From NCBI RefSeq assembly GCF_029433105.1, contig NZ_JARNTW010000003.1, positions 620,001 through 684,000 on the forward strand: DNA of 64,000 nt, given 5' to 3'. Source of the stretch: Runella sp. MFBS21 (GTDB lineage: Bacteria > Bacteroidota > Bacteroidia > Cytophagales > Spirosomataceae). The number at the start of each line of letters is the position of its first letter. The first letter of the stretch is position 1. Both the position numbers and the translations under genes were made by a program. This document shows, piece after piece, positions 1-7,616 of the stretch. The notes beneath the pieces were generated by a model. It ran no database searches. It saw only the letters and a program-made list of their open reading frames with translations, and was not told the DNA's origin.

Positions 1-374
1 GCGGCACCGATGCGCCACGCCCAACGTTCGAGCTGGGCACGGCGAAAACGGCGATGCAGATGGTCGTAACTGGTATTGGCAGCGTGAAGGCGCGCGGCCA
101 TGTCGTTGGCGTCGGTTCGGAGCTTGCTCGACTGTACTTGGCATCCGATGAGCTGCGTTTGGAAACTGGTGACTTGCGTCGTCTTGAGGTGCAAGGCGGT
201 TTTGGCATCTTGATAGCGTAGGAGGCTGTCGTAGATGGCACGGGAATTTTGGATATAGGACTCCAACTCACTTTTTTCGGAGGTGGGCGTTGATTGCGCG
301 TATGGCTTGAAGCTCGCTAAGGTGAGCAATGCTGTCAGAACGAATACGCTGCTGAAGGCCAAGAATGGTTTCAT
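1..374 (-). CDS. Partial exported coiled-coil protein, spanin-like, nested start
   Basis: The gene runs off the left edge and only its first 124 codons are visible. Its ATG at 374 lies inside the preceding gene (268-609) in another frame, so the two overlap by 107 bases. The N-terminus is a typical export signal (MKPFLAFSSVFVLTALL, then a cleavage-like YAQS) without a lipobox cysteine. A long Gln/Leu-rich polar helix follows, likely a coiled coil, ending at the edge in an Arg-rich stretch. No stop interrupts the frame. An exported helical protein starting inside a membrane-anchored helical protein resembles the Rz/Rz1 spanin arrangement of phages; that role is inference. It could also be an unrelated virion or envelope protein. 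Confidence 0.6.
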   Translation of the reverse strand, partial: MKPFLAFSSVFVLTALLTLASFKPYAQSTPTSEKSELESYIQNSRAIYDSLLRYQDAKTALHLKTTQVTSFQTQLIGCQVQSSKLRTDANDMAARLHAANTSYDHLHRRFRRAQLERWAWRIGA

Positions 375-609
375 CTTTGAGGGCAATGGTGTTGGCGTTT
401 TGGGCTAATTGGGTAGCGACGTTTAGGGAGTCGCGTAGGCGTTGCTCTTGCAAGGCGGCATCCGCAGCAAGCTGCTGGACTCGGTTGAGCTGCTGTGAGT
501 GGATGACCATGCCTAACCAAACCCCCGTGGCGAGGGTAAGGAGGTAGGTAATGGTGGGTAGGAGCCATTTGGGAAACTTGACTCCTACCAAAAAGCGCAG
601 GATTTTCAT
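268..609 (-). CDS. Small membrane-anchored coiled-coil protein (Rz-like spanin candidate)
   Basis: 113 residues. A short basic N-terminus precedes one membrane segment at about residues 15-37 (WLLPTITYLLTLATGVWLG), then a polar Gln/Ala/Arg helix runs to the C-terminus, as in an inner-membrane spanin. It overlaps the upstream gene by four bases (ATGA), which points to translational coupling, and the next gene starts inside it in another frame. No sequence family is recognised; the lysis role rests on topology, size and the nested neighbour. An alternative is a structural or chaperone-like phage protein. Confidence 0.6.
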   Translation of the reverse strand: MKILRFLVGVKFPKWLLPTITYLLTLATGVWLGMVIHSQQLNRVQQLAADAALQEQRLRDSLNVATQLAQNANTIALKDETILGLQQRIRSDSIAHLSELQAIRAINAHLRKK

Positions 610-929
610 GGGATAGCGTTTAAAATCATGCCTATAGCCGCCTCAAGGTCTTGGGCTTTGATGGGCATCAGCTGGGTGTCCCCTTGAGTTACGGGCATTT
701 CGACCAGTGACGAGGAGCCGTCTGGATTGGGCAGGGTGAGGGTTTTGTTAACGACTTCTTTCAAGAAAAACTCTGAGGTAGTGACGCCTTTGGTGCGACT
801 TCCACGGATGACAACTTCAAATTCGGTATCGACGGTGAGACCTAATTCGGCAATGGCTTCTTCTTTCTGTGCAGCAGAAAGGTTGGTATAGATTTTTTTG
901 AAGAGTTCTTCGGTGAGATTGATTTGCAT
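606..929 (-). CDS. Phage-region protein of unknown function
   Basis: 107 residues, soluble and acidic, without signal peptide or membrane segment. The N-terminal third (about residues 4-30) looks helical and the middle is beta-rich. No family is recognised. It sits four bases downstream of the fibre-like gene and overlaps the next membrane-protein gene by ATGA, so it belongs to the same transcription unit. A role linked to the tail or fibre is possible from position only. Confidence 0.6.
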   Translation of the reverse strand: MQINLTEELFKKIYTNLSAAQKEEAIAELGLTVDTEFEVVIRGSRTKGVTTSEFFLKEVVNKTLTLPNPDGSSSLVEMPVTQGDTQLMPIKAQDLEAAIGMILNAIP

Positions 930-933
930 AGTC

Positions 934-1740
934 TTACCACGAAGTGGTGTTTTGAGTAAGTGATCCTTTCAGTTTAAGATTGCCAGCGTTGTCGAGGTAC
1001 ATCATGGGAGGATAGGTGGCGTAGTTGGTGGCATCAAATTCAACCGTGCCGGTGGGCGTAGTGGTGGTAGTAGCCTCTGAGGGGTAAAGGGTGGCATTTT
1101 CGCGACTGATGACATTGTACCTGACAAGATTGTAAGTAGGGTTAACTTTGATGTAAATGTCGACGGTATTGTCGGCATTGCGCATGGCTAGGAGACCAGC
1201 GACGATGTTGTCGGAGAGGGAGCCTTTGCCTCCTGTAATGTACCAACGGTATTTGTTGGCCGATGAAGTACCGCCGCGATTGGCAATGATGTAACGAGCC
1301 ACTAGGAAATGGTCGGCACTCCACAGACGTGCCATGACTAGCTCCACGACAAGGTTATCGTAATTGGCACTGTCTTCTGCATACTTTAGGCGGGCGATTT
1401 TCAGGTAAGTAGTGCTACCGAAGGCATTGCCCATGTACTTGGTCATGCTTATGCCATTCAGAATACCCGTGACCGAAAGATTGCCTGCGGCCGTGAGGTC
1501 ACTCCCTGATTCGGAAAGGATGCTATCGGCAAAACCTGTGGAGGTGCGCCGTGGCAAACGCCCTACGGTGGGATTGACAGTATCGCCCATGGAGGCGGCT
1601 GGATCCCATGCGCCGTCGTTGGTAAGGTGATTGAGCAAGGATTCGAGATAGTCGGCTACCTCCGTAGCAGTGACGGGGTCTTGGGGCGTGGCCAACCGAA
1701 TCTGGTTGATGTAAGCTAAAACTTGTGAACGTGTAGGCAT
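934..1740 (-). CDS. Fibre- or appendage-like phage structural protein
   Basis: 268 residues. The N-terminal 50 residues look helical (MPTRSQVLAYINQIRLATP), followed by low-complexity Gly/Ser/Thr-rich beta segments. A segment with NLSVTGILNG at about residue 86 is of the kind found at the head of tail-fibre shafts, and a Thr-rich spacer lies near residue 226. It is the first gene after a minus-strand terminator and is followed by a small unknown gene and two spanin-like genes, the usual fibre-to-lysis order in tailed phages. Family membership is not proven; receptor binding is inferred from composition and order. Confidence 0.5.
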   Translation of the reverse strand: MPTRSQVLAYINQIRLATPQDPVTATEVADYLESLLNHLTNDGAWDPAASMGDTVNPTVGRLPRRTSTGFADSILSESGSDLTAAGNLSVTGILNGISMTKYMGNAFGSTTYLKIARLKYAEDSANYDNLVVELVMARLWSADHFLVARYIIANRGGTSSANKYRWYITGGKGSLSDNIVAGLLAMRNADNTVDIYIKVNPTYNLVRYNVISRENATLYPSEATTTTTPTGTVEFDATNYATYPPMMYLDNAGNLKLKGSLTQNTTSW

Positions 1741-1807
1741 GGAGGCTTAACTTTTTTTGACGAAGGTAAGCTCTCTCTCAAGAGGCAGAAAGGACGGGAT
1801 TTTAATG

Positions 1808-1835
1808 AAAAAACCCGTCCCCTAGCAAGGGCGGG
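1808..1835 (-). terminator. Rho-independent terminator
   Basis: On the minus strand a stem CCCGCCC/GGACGGG (seven pairs, one G-T) with a short loop is followed by six T. It lies after the stop of the 1895-2140 gene and before the fibre-like gene, so it separates two transcription units of the phage-like operon. Confidence 0.7.
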
Positions 1836-1894
1836 CTTAGTAATAAAAACACTGATAGAGATAACTCTATTGGGCAGCGAAGGTACGGAAAATG

Positions 1895-2140
1895 TTAGGA
1901 TTCTGCGATTTCGTCAAAAGCTGTGATGACGCTTTGGCAAGTGCTGATAAGCTCATCATCTTCGGCATCGAATTTCTGGTCGCGTATTTCAGGCGTCAGA
2001 AACCCCAAATTAAAAGAAAGCTCTATGCCGTCTTTGAAAGTAACAAAGCAGAGAAGGGGGTTGTCGTTTTCGTCATCATGCTTTTTCATGACGGCGAATT
2101 GATAGCCGCCTATTTCAAATATTTTTATCCATTTTTCCAT
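1895..2140 (-). CDS. Small acidic protein of unknown function
   Basis: 81 residues, no signal peptide or membrane segment, strongly acidic in the C-terminal half (KFDAEDDELIS). It starts ten bases after the stop of the upstream small gene and is followed by a terminator, so it is probably the last gene of its operon. No family recognised. Confidence 0.55.
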   Translation of the reverse strand: MEKWIKIFEIGGYQFAVMKKHDDENDNPLLCFVTFKDGIELSFNLGFLTPEIRDQKFDAEDDELISTCQSVITAFDEIAES

Positions 2141-2150
2141 GTGATGTGCT

Positions 2151-2336
2151 TTAGGAGGCGATGGCCTCGTTTAGGTCAACGGACAATTCTTGAGAAACAC
2201 TCGTAGAATCGGCGTTGAGGTGTAAGGTGATTTGAGCTTGGAGACCTTCTGACTGGGCAACAGCCAAGAGAAAATTGAGCCGATTTACTTCGGCTCTGAT
2301 TTTGGTAGCGAGTTCGTTTTTACGATTGTGATTCAT
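2151..2336 (-). CDS. Small helical protein of unknown function
   Basis: 61 residues. The ATG at 2336 is chosen over a longer frame because it overlaps the stop of the upstream lipoprotein gene as ATGA and because the extra N-terminal sequence of the longer frame is Pro/Arg/His-rich out-of-frame shadow. The protein has an N-terminal charged helix (MNHNRKNELATKIRAEVNRL) and a short beta-like tail. No family recognised. Confidence 0.55.
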   Translation of the reverse strand: MNHNRKNELATKIRAEVNRLNFLLAVAQSEGLQAQITLHLNADSTSVSQELSVDLNEAIAS

Positions 2337-2590
2337 TTTAATTGGCGGTTGGCAAGTTCTAGGTACTTTTCGTTGCGGATACGGATACGCACTTCTAGGC
2401 TGTCTTTGGTGATGTTGACGACTTGGCCTTGGATGACGGCGTAGGTCATGCCATGAACTTGGAGGGTAGTTATTTGGTCGGGGGGGATATCTGGAGTATC
2501 GGTAGATACGCCGCGACTGAAGCAACTAAAAATCAAAAAGCTGCTCAGAAATGTACCTATTTTTAGGGCTTTTGGGCGTAGCGTCTTCAT
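2333..2590 (-). CDS. Small phage-encoded lipoprotein
   Basis: 85 residues with a signal sequence ending in a lipobox-like LIFSC, so the mature protein of about 64 residues is probably lipid-anchored. The mature part is beta-rich with charged strands (VRIRIRNEKYLEL). Its start lies inside the end of the upstream gene (65-base overlap) and its stop overlaps the next ATG. Phage lipoproteins of this size are often superinfection-exclusion factors or outer-membrane spanins; either role is inference here. Confidence 0.55.
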   Translation of the reverse strand: MKTLRPKALKIGTFLSSFLIFSCFSRGVSTDTPDIPPDQITTLQVHGMTYAVIQGQVVNITKDSLEVRIRIRNEKYLELANRQLK

Positions 2591-2897
2591 CTAATTCAAG
2601 GGTTTTGTAATTGATACCTGATTGCTTTTGATAGGCTTTTACGGCCTTTTCTAGGGTTTTGAGAAGTTCAGCAGGCGTTTCAAAGTCCCCTAGTGGTTTT
2701 TCCTTTTTTAAAAAGCCAATTACAAATTGAGCCGCGGTTTGATTAGCACACTCTTCGGGATATATGGCTAAGTTAATCTCTGCACTAAGTCTAAATCGGT
2801 ATGATTCCCAGACCGATTGACTGATGAAAAATTTATTTTTGGGCGAGATGCGAAGCAGGATTGCTTTTACTTCATCTCTTAGTTGGGTTAGTGTCAT
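2526..2897 (-). CDS. Phage-region protein of unknown function
   Basis: 123 residues, soluble and helical, with a Lys-rich C-terminal third. The start ATG overlaps the stop of the upstream Cys-rich gene as ATGA. No motif or family is recognised. Confidence 0.55.
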   Translation of the reverse strand: MTLTQLRDEVKAILLRISPKNKFFISQSVWESYRFRLSAEINLAIYPEECANQTAAQFVIGFLKKEKPLGDFETPAELLKTLEKAVKAYQKQSGINYKTLELDEDATPKSPKNRYISEQLFDF

Positions 2898-3112
2898 GAT
2901 TCATCTCCTTTCTGAGTGTTAAATTCATCTTCATCAAAATAGTCATTTTCATCAAAAGAGTCATCGTCATCGTACAATGCATCACGAGCCTCACTAGACT
3001 CTTGGCAGTATTCACAGCTTTCGCACCTTTTAGGTGTAAGGTCAACTATTGAATCGTCCCAACTTCCTGAGCAGTAGCATTCGCCACCGCATATACAACA
3101 TGGGTGTGCCAT
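2894..3112 (-). CDS. Cys-rich, Asp/Glu-rich small protein (zinc-binding candidate)
   Basis: 72 residues with eight cysteines packed into the first 40 residues (CCICGGECYC at 5-14, then CESCEYC at 30-36), enough for two zinc or metal knuckles. A strongly acidic tail follows (DALYDDDDSFDENDYFDEDE). Start and stop overlap both neighbours (TAATG and ATGA). The acidic tail suggests a DNA mimic or a partner of a basic protein; that is inference. Confidence 0.6.
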   Translation of the reverse strand: MAHPCCICGGECYCSGSWDDSIVDLTPKRCESCEYCQESSEARDALYDDDDSFDENDYFDEDEFNTQKGDES

Positions 3113-3444
3113 TATGAGTCACCTCCTTTCAATGGGTCAAGTGAGGCTTGGACTGCTACTGACCAATGCTCAATGAGTTTTGTTCTTAGTTTTTCCAAAT
3201 TTGCGACGGCTTCACGATAACCTTTGAGTTCTAAAGCATTGGGGGCATTGAGGTAGCTGCTGTAAAAGAAATTGTACCTGATGGAACTCCCTGACTTAAA
3301 GAATACTTCGATGTAGAGCGTTTTGTAGGTACCGCTTATCCCTGATGGCCCGGTATCAGTTCGACAGGGGCCAACGGCCATGATATCGGTGAGGTCAATC
3401 GTATGACCCGTGAAAATCGTGGTTAAGACTTTTTGATTATTCAT
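3112..3444 (-). CDS. Phage-region protein of unknown function
   Basis: 110 residues. The N-terminal 70 residues look like an all-beta domain and the last 40 like helices. Stop and next start overlap as TAATG. No signal peptide or membrane segment and no recognised family. Confidence 0.55.
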   Translation of the reverse strand: MNNQKVLTTIFTGHTIDLTDIMAVGPCRTDTGPSGISGTYKTLYIEVFFKSGSSIRYNFFYSSYLNAPNALELKGYREAVANLEKLRTKLIEHWSVAVQASLDPLKGGDS

Positions 3445-3456
3445 TGTTGCAGTTGG

Positions 3457-3822
3457 TTATGATAAAATTATGGTCTCCATTTTTTTGGCTTCTTGCTCGG
3501 TCAGGGGGTGGCCTTTGTTAATCTTTTCCACTATTTTCATCAAATAGTCGGTGGTGGGTGACGAACGTTTGAGAATCCAATGCGTGGTGATAAGGCATTT
3601 TTGGCCTTTGTGGGTAGACAAAAGCTCCAAAAACGACTCTTTAAATTCTTCGGTAAACCCATAAGGGTAGGTTCTCATTGAGTTAGCCAATTGTAGAAAA
3701 GCATCGTCAATGAATTGCACGGTGTTGATTTTGTCGGTGCCACCTGCTTCAATGAAAGAAGACAGTGCATTGACACCAAGAGTAGCAAATTTATCTTGGG
3801 TGATGATGGCAAATCTTAACAT
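3457..3822 (-). CDS. Phage-region protein of unknown function
   Basis: 121 residues, soluble and mostly helical, no recognised family. It starts two bases after the stop of the upstream gene in the same packed operon. No catalytic motif stands out. Confidence 0.55.
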   Translation of the reverse strand: MLRFAIITQDKFATLGVNALSSFIEAGGTDKINTVQFIDDAFLQLANSMRTYPYGFTEEFKESFLELLSTHKGQKCLITTHWILKRSSPTTDYLMKIVEKINKGHPLTEQEAKKMETIILS

Positions 3823-3824
3823 GG

Positions 3825-4160
3825 TTATTGAAAGTTTTGGTTGTTGAATCCAAGATTGATGAGTGCTCGGTCGAGTTGCCCCAGTATTTGACCTTTGAAT
3901 TCGTCGGTATGAGACTCAGGGATGAGGTCTTGGTATAGGGCAATGGCCTCGGACGGTTTGAGAGTAATACTACGGCTTTGGGATTGGCGAGCATTGGCTA
4001 TCAATTGGAGGGCTTTTCGAGAAAAATAGTCTGTCAAAACCAAATGAGCCACCGAACTATTGAAACCAAGACTATGAGTGTTTTTGGTAATCGTTTCTAA
4101 ATGGCAGTACAAGGATGCAAACTCAATGGGATGCAACTTGATGGTGATTTTAGGGAGCAT
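3825..4160 (-). CDS. Phage-region helical protein of unknown function
   Basis: 111 residues with the start at ATG 4160 (MLPKITIKLHPIEF). The frame is open further upstream, but that extension overlaps a better small gene and is Cys/Phe-rich noise. Predicted helical and soluble. No family recognised. Confidence 0.5.
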   Translation of the reverse strand: MLPKITIKLHPIEFASLYCHLETITKNTHSLGFNSSVAHLVLTDYFSRKALQLIANARQSQSRSITLKPSEAIALYQDLIPESHTDEFKGQILGQLDRALINLGFNNQNFQ

Positions 4161-4167
4161 GGTCAGG

Positions 4168-4326
4168 TCAGTGATGGTCGTATTTCCAACTTGAGCTATA
4201 TTCGACAAGCGACAAAACGGGAAGCAGAATGATGATACACACAATCGCTACAAAGGCGGCAAATAGACTAGCTAATGCCATAAACACAACGAGGATGATT
4301 TCAAAAACGGCAATGAGAGTTTTCAT
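4168..4326 (-). CDS. Very small membrane protein
   Basis: 52 residues, almost all hydrophobic from residue 3 to about 41 (EIILVVFMALASLFAAF, then VAIVCIIILLPVLSL), ending in a short polar tail (YSSSWKYDHH). Its ATG at 4326 overlaps the stop of the methylase gene as ATGA and it ends seven bases before the next start, which supports translation. Small phage proteins of this kind include holins and membrane-targeting toxins, but nothing specific identifies it. Confidence 0.5.
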   Translation of the reverse strand: MKTLIAVFEIILVVFMALASLFAAFVAIVCIIILLPVLSLVEYSSSWKYDHH

Positions 4327-5138
4327 GAGAGGAGATGGATGAGTTCATCGGGTTTCTTTTTCTTACGTTTGTTGCCTTGGCCACTCTCGGCATTGACGGC
4401 GGTAGCTGCGGTGAGTAGTTCGAGCATGGCTTTTTGTTCGAGAATGGGCAGCCGTTTGAAGTTTGTGACCCAGCGCCGTTGCATCCTTGTGATATCTTCA
4501 CGCTCTCGGTAATTGGAGCCTAGATAGCGGTAATCGTGAAGCTCGGTGAGGGCTGGGTAATTCATCCAAAGTTGCTCAGTGACACGCCCGTGGCGGGTCT
4601 GGGCGGAGATTTCGGCAACTTCCCAATGCTCAAACAGACGGTCATCATAGATTTCGTTTTTATAGGTACTTATGGCGATTTTGGCGTAAGTATATTCCCG
4701 AATGTTGTTGAGCAGGGCTAGGTGCTCTTGGTCGGATAGCTCATACTTATAACTTGGTCGGCTATCGCGCCGCGCCGTAAGAGGGTATGGAGGGTCGAGG
4801 TAAATGAAATGATGTTTGTTTTGGTCAAGCAAGTCAGCATAATCATTGATGTACTCGAGTGCGTCTTCTATGAAATAGAATGCTCCTGGTCCCGTGCGGT
4901 AAATGCGGTTGTTGAAATCGACGATATCAAAGCAACGTTGGATTCCTAGCTTGGTGTAGTAGGCTTCTAAGGTAGCATCGCGCTCAATGATGAAGGTGCG
5001 ATACGAGGGCTTTTTGTGACGAAAGATGCCAACTTTACCTCCAAATAGCTCAAAATAAGTAGCATGAGGAGGGATTCGATTGATGATTTGGTGGAAATGA
5101 CCGTCGCCAGATTTGCCACCGTAGTAGTGATTGTCCAT
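4323..5138 (-). CDS. Dam-type DNA N6-adenine methyltransferase
   Basis: 271 residues with the start at ATG 5138 (MDNHYYGGKSGDGHFHQII); the open frame upstream is a shadow of the next gene. The D12 class MTase motifs are visible: the AdoMet-binding ELFGGKVGIF near residue 30 and the catalytic DPPY in FIYLDPPYPL near residue 118, followed by GRVTEQLWMNY typical of phage Dam-like enzymes. It should methylate adenine in a short recognition sequence. The last 70 residues are an extra helical, Lys-rich tail. No cognate restriction enzyme is nearby, so protection of phage DNA or an orphan regulatory role fits better than restriction-modification. Confidence 0.88.
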   Translation of the reverse strand: MDNHYYGGKSGDGHFHQIINRIPPHATYFELFGGKVGIFRHKKPSYRTFIIERDATLEAYYTKLGIQRCFDIVDFNNRIYRTGPGAFYFIEDALEYINDYADLLDQNKHHFIYLDPPYPLTARRDSRPSYKYELSDQEHLALLNNIREYTYAKIAISTYKNEIYDDRLFEHWEVAEISAQTRHGRVTEQLWMNYPALTELHDYRYLGSNYREREDITRMQRRWVTNFKRLPILEQKAMLELLTAATAVNAESGQGNKRKKKKPDELIHLLS

Positions 5139-5142
5139 CGTA

Positions 5143-5454
5143 TTATTGCCAGCCTTTGCCTTTGTCAAACTGGGCGATTTTATCGCCTCGATTGCCGACG
5201 TTGTTGTGAAAAATAGCTCCCGACACCACGCGACCTTGCCAACCTTCGGGGGTTTCGTGTTCGATGCGGTGCTTCCAATACTGTACCCAATATCCTTTGT
5301 GGCCGTATTGCCATTTGCCTCGGTAGCGGATATCGCCTGAGTAGAAGGTACGGCGGTTGCCGTCGATGAAGCACACAATGACTTGGATGCTTGCTTCCTC
5401 TTTGAGGGGGTCAGGGTTGGCCTGACGGGTCCGAGGGGTGTTTTGAGTTGTCAT
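5143..5454 (-). CDS. Phage-region protein of unknown function
   Basis: 103 residues, basic, rich in Gly, Tyr and Trp (SGDIRYRGKWQYGHKGYWVQY). It lies four bases before the methylase start, so the two are probably co-translated. No family recognised. Confidence 0.55.
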   Translation of the reverse strand: MTTQNTPRTRQANPDPLKEEASIQVIVCFIDGNRRTFYSGDIRYRGKWQYGHKGYWVQYWKHRIEHETPEGWQGRVVSGAIFHNNVGNRGDKIAQFDKGKGWQ

Positions 5455-5483
5455 TTATCTATCAGTGTTTATGGTAAAAAAAT

Positions 5484-6848
5484 CTAATTTTTCCTTTTGA
5501 TGACCTTGGTAAAGCCGCGTTGGAATACGACGGGCTTGTCTTGGCCAACGGTGATGGCGAGGGCTTTGAAGCGGTCGAGAACGGCTTCGCCGAAGCGTTG
5601 GAGGCTCTGCTCGATGGTACGGTAGGCTTCGAGATAGGTGAGTTTTTGAAGTTTGGCCGGGGCTGTGCCGCACCGGTGTTTTTGTAGGGCCCTAATAGCA
5701 CGGGATACCACTTGACGGGTGTAGTGCATACGATAGAGCTGCTGGCTATTGCGGAGCCATTGGGCAGTGGCTCGGAAACCTCGCTCGTTTTCCCAATCGA
5801 AATATCCTGCTCCTTCTCTACCCCATGCGTATGGCTCAGGAATGAATTTGTTGGGGTGTTTGGCGTAGTAGCTTGAGACCATTTCGATGCGCTGGTATAG
5901 CTCTTTTTGGTAATTGTCCCATTCTTTTTCTGACATTTCGGGTTCAAAATGATGATATACCGACCTGCGAATGGTAGCTAGGGCTAACTCTTCCTGCCAA
6001 GGCTGAAAATCGCGTGAGGGGTAGAGCAATTGCTTGGCATAGAGCCAAAAACTGTGCAAGAAACCCTCAAAAATCGCCTGTTTTTGGGCATCGGTGCGCT
6101 CTTGGTGGCGTCGTTTTCGCGCCGCCGCGCCGCGCCCCCCCTGATTGTCACAGTGACCTACAGTGACATTGGCTTCTAACGTGGGGGTTTTGCCTTCATC
6201 TGGCTGTTGCTGTTCGGTGTCGCCGTGAATGTCACCGTGTGATACTGCTTGACTTTCCGCTTTTTGAATGTCGCTGTGCTTATTACTGACATTATCTATT
6301 TCTATATCTTTGTTACTATAAGTCACAGTAACTCTATGCGGAAAATTTTTGTCTGATTGGGCTAAAACCTGCGCTGTGATGGTGGACAATTTTTGTTGGT
6401 CAGCTTCCATTTGTGGACAATCGAAGAGGATTTCTGGGTTTATCCACACTTCAAAATCGGCCTCTGAGCCGTGAAATTTGTAATCTGAGACTATTTTGGC
6501 ATCACGTAGGGTGGCCAGATGATTGCGACTGGTGCGGTCGGAAAACGAACGCCAAGCGGCAATCTGGACGCCATTGGTAGTCAGGGACGGTAAGCCGTCT
6601 GTAAAGGCGGCATCTCCGATGCTGGAGATGGTTTTGTAATACTCCTTGACGTAGGCTTTGACCAAATGCTCGGCGGTAGCCTTGGTGGAAGCATTGATGC
6701 GCTTGGGCCGATAAGCGATGGTTTTGGTACTACCGCTTGTGTATGTACGCACAAAGGTTTTGACAGGCATGGCCTCGTTTAGTTCTTGGACATTTTGGTG
6801 GAGCCTACGAAGGGCGGCACCTTGGTCGATGGTACGCGGATACTGCAT
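5484..6848 (-). CDS. Large phage-region protein, probable winged-helix replication protein
   Basis: 454 residues. Residues 60-140 look like a DNA-binding helix-turn-helix region (SFSDRTSRNHLATLRDAKIV), resembling the N-terminal winged helix of phage replication initiators such as O-like proteins. A low-complexity His/Asp/Gln-rich linker follows (about 165-245), then a long Arg/Trp/Tyr-rich helical part. It is the largest gene of the region and lies upstream of the methylase. Replication initiation is inferred from the HTH and position; no nuclease or ATPase motif was seen. Confidence 0.5.
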   Translation of the reverse strand: MQYPRTIDQGAALRRLHQNVQELNEAMPVKTFVRTYTSGSTKTIAYRPKRINASTKATAEHLVKAYVKEYYKTISSIGDAAFTDGLPSLTTNGVQIAAWRSFSDRTSRNHLATLRDAKIVSDYKFHGSEADFEVWINPEILFDCPQMEADQQKLSTITAQVLAQSDKNFPHRVTVTYSNKDIEIDNVSNKHSDIQKAESQAVSHGDIHGDTEQQQPDEGKTPTLEANVTVGHCDNQGGRGAAARKRRHQERTDAQKQAIFEGFLHSFWLYAKQLLYPSRDFQPWQEELALATIRRSVYHHFEPEMSEKEWDNYQKELYQRIEMVSSYYAKHPNKFIPEPYAWGREGAGYFDWENERGFRATAQWLRNSQQLYRMHYTRQVVSRAIRALQKHRCGTAPAKLQKLTYLEAYRTIEQSLQRFGEAVLDRFKALAITVGQDKPVVFQRGFTKVIKRKN

Positions 6849-6976
6849 CTTTGATTTGAGGGTTTACAAACCGTCCCCCTGACCCCCTCTTAAAGGGAGC
6901 ACCAAGGGAGCATCGGTGGTGTTTTCTTCATAGGTGAGTGAGACCCATGAAGATGACAAGGCTAGTGCTATGTCGG

Positions 6977-7026
6977 TGGCTGCTCAGGGAGGATTCGAAC
7001 CTCATACCCCAATGGTGGACAGAGCA
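6977..7026 (-). other. tRNA-like hairpin: acceptor and T arm only
   Basis: On the minus strand, TGCTCTG (7026-7020) pairs with CTGAGCA (6987-6981) apart from one T-T mismatch. The 3' strand is followed by GCCA exactly as a tRNA 3' end would be. Just before it is a T arm, TGAGG-TTCGAAT-CCTCC, whose loop fits the TTCRANY consensus. Only 15 bases separate the 5' acceptor strand from the T arm, so D and anticodon arms are absent. It lies between two phage genes, starting nine bases after a stop codon. It may be a deleted tRNA, an attachment-site remnant or a functional tRNA mimic; chance similarity cannot be excluded. Confidence 0.4.
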
Positions 7027-7035
7027 GGGAAAGGA

Positions 7036-7308
7036 CTAGGTTTGGGGGGCAAGTTCGGGCGAGGAGTCTGCCTCCGAAAGGACGTTTTTTAGGATGAAAA
7101 GTTGAGCTTGCAGAATGTCGGGAAAAACATCATGAATGATGGCCGTCTCGGTCTCGTCGAAAACGTTGGCGTGAACGGTAGAGTCGTTGATGACTCGGTA
7201 GCTTGCGACGATACGTGCGGTAAGTTTTGGGATACCATCGACGCGTGGTTCTTGCACATCGGAAAGCAGAAATCCTCGTTCGGGGTGATTGGCATATAAC
7301 CATTGCAT
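7036..7308 (-). CDS. Phage-region protein of unknown function
   Basis: 90 residues, soluble, alpha/beta composition (MQWLYANHPERGFLLSDVQ), no recognised family. It starts five bases after the stop of the zinc-finger-like gene and is followed by the tRNA-like hairpin. Confidence 0.5.
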   Translation of the reverse strand: MQWLYANHPERGFLLSDVQEPRVDGIPKLTARIVASYRVINDSTVHANVFDETETAIIHDVFPDILQAQLFILKNVLSEADSSPELAPQT

Positions 7309-7313
7309 AGTAT

Positions 7314-7616
7314 TTAGGAGGTTTGAGATTTGGAGTGTTTACGTTTGTGGCCATTGAGTGCCATTTGGGTCCGAAAAGGCGGCTCACCAGCGCAATCGGG
7401 GTGAGGGCAGGGATAGCCTTCCGATACTGAGACGGGAGGTACGACGGGAGCAGGTTGTAACTTTTGGCGGAGGTAATCGAGCGGGGCAACACCTGCTAAA
7501 AAAGCATGGCGGAGGATGTCTTGGAGCATCTGCCGCTGGAGATAATCTTCGCCCGGGCTTTGGAGACCTCTCTCCAAAGCAGCATCCATTTGCTGGAGGC
7601 GGTAGGTTAGGCTCAT
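7314..7616 (-). CDS. Small protein with a C2H2-like zinc finger at the C-terminus
   Basis: 100 residues. The last 35 contain CPHPDC, then FRTQMALNGHKRKH, giving a C-x4-C-x12-H-x3-H pattern, which is the classic C2H2 finger spacing and uncommon in bacteria. The N-terminal 60 residues are helical (RLQQMDAALERGLQ). This suggests a small DNA- or RNA-binding phage protein. It overlaps the upstream membrane-protein gene by four bases. Confidence 0.6.
   Translation of the reverse strand: MSLTYRLQQMDAALERGLQSPGEDYLQRQMLQDILRHAFLAGVAPLDYLRQKLQPAPVVPPVSVSEGYPCPHPDCAGEPPFRTQMALNGHKRKHSKSQTS

Noticed and set aside
5462-5947. Overlapping 161-residue frame antisense-phase to the replication-like gene
   Set aside because: Ser/Lys-rich composition, lies wholly inside the 5484-6848 gene in another frame; a shadow.
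6871-6910. C-rich CCGTCCCCCTGACCCCCTC element with GGGAG downstream
   Set aside because: Resembles dispersed GC-rich repeats remembered from Spirosoma-like genomes, but only one copy is in the window and pairing is weak.
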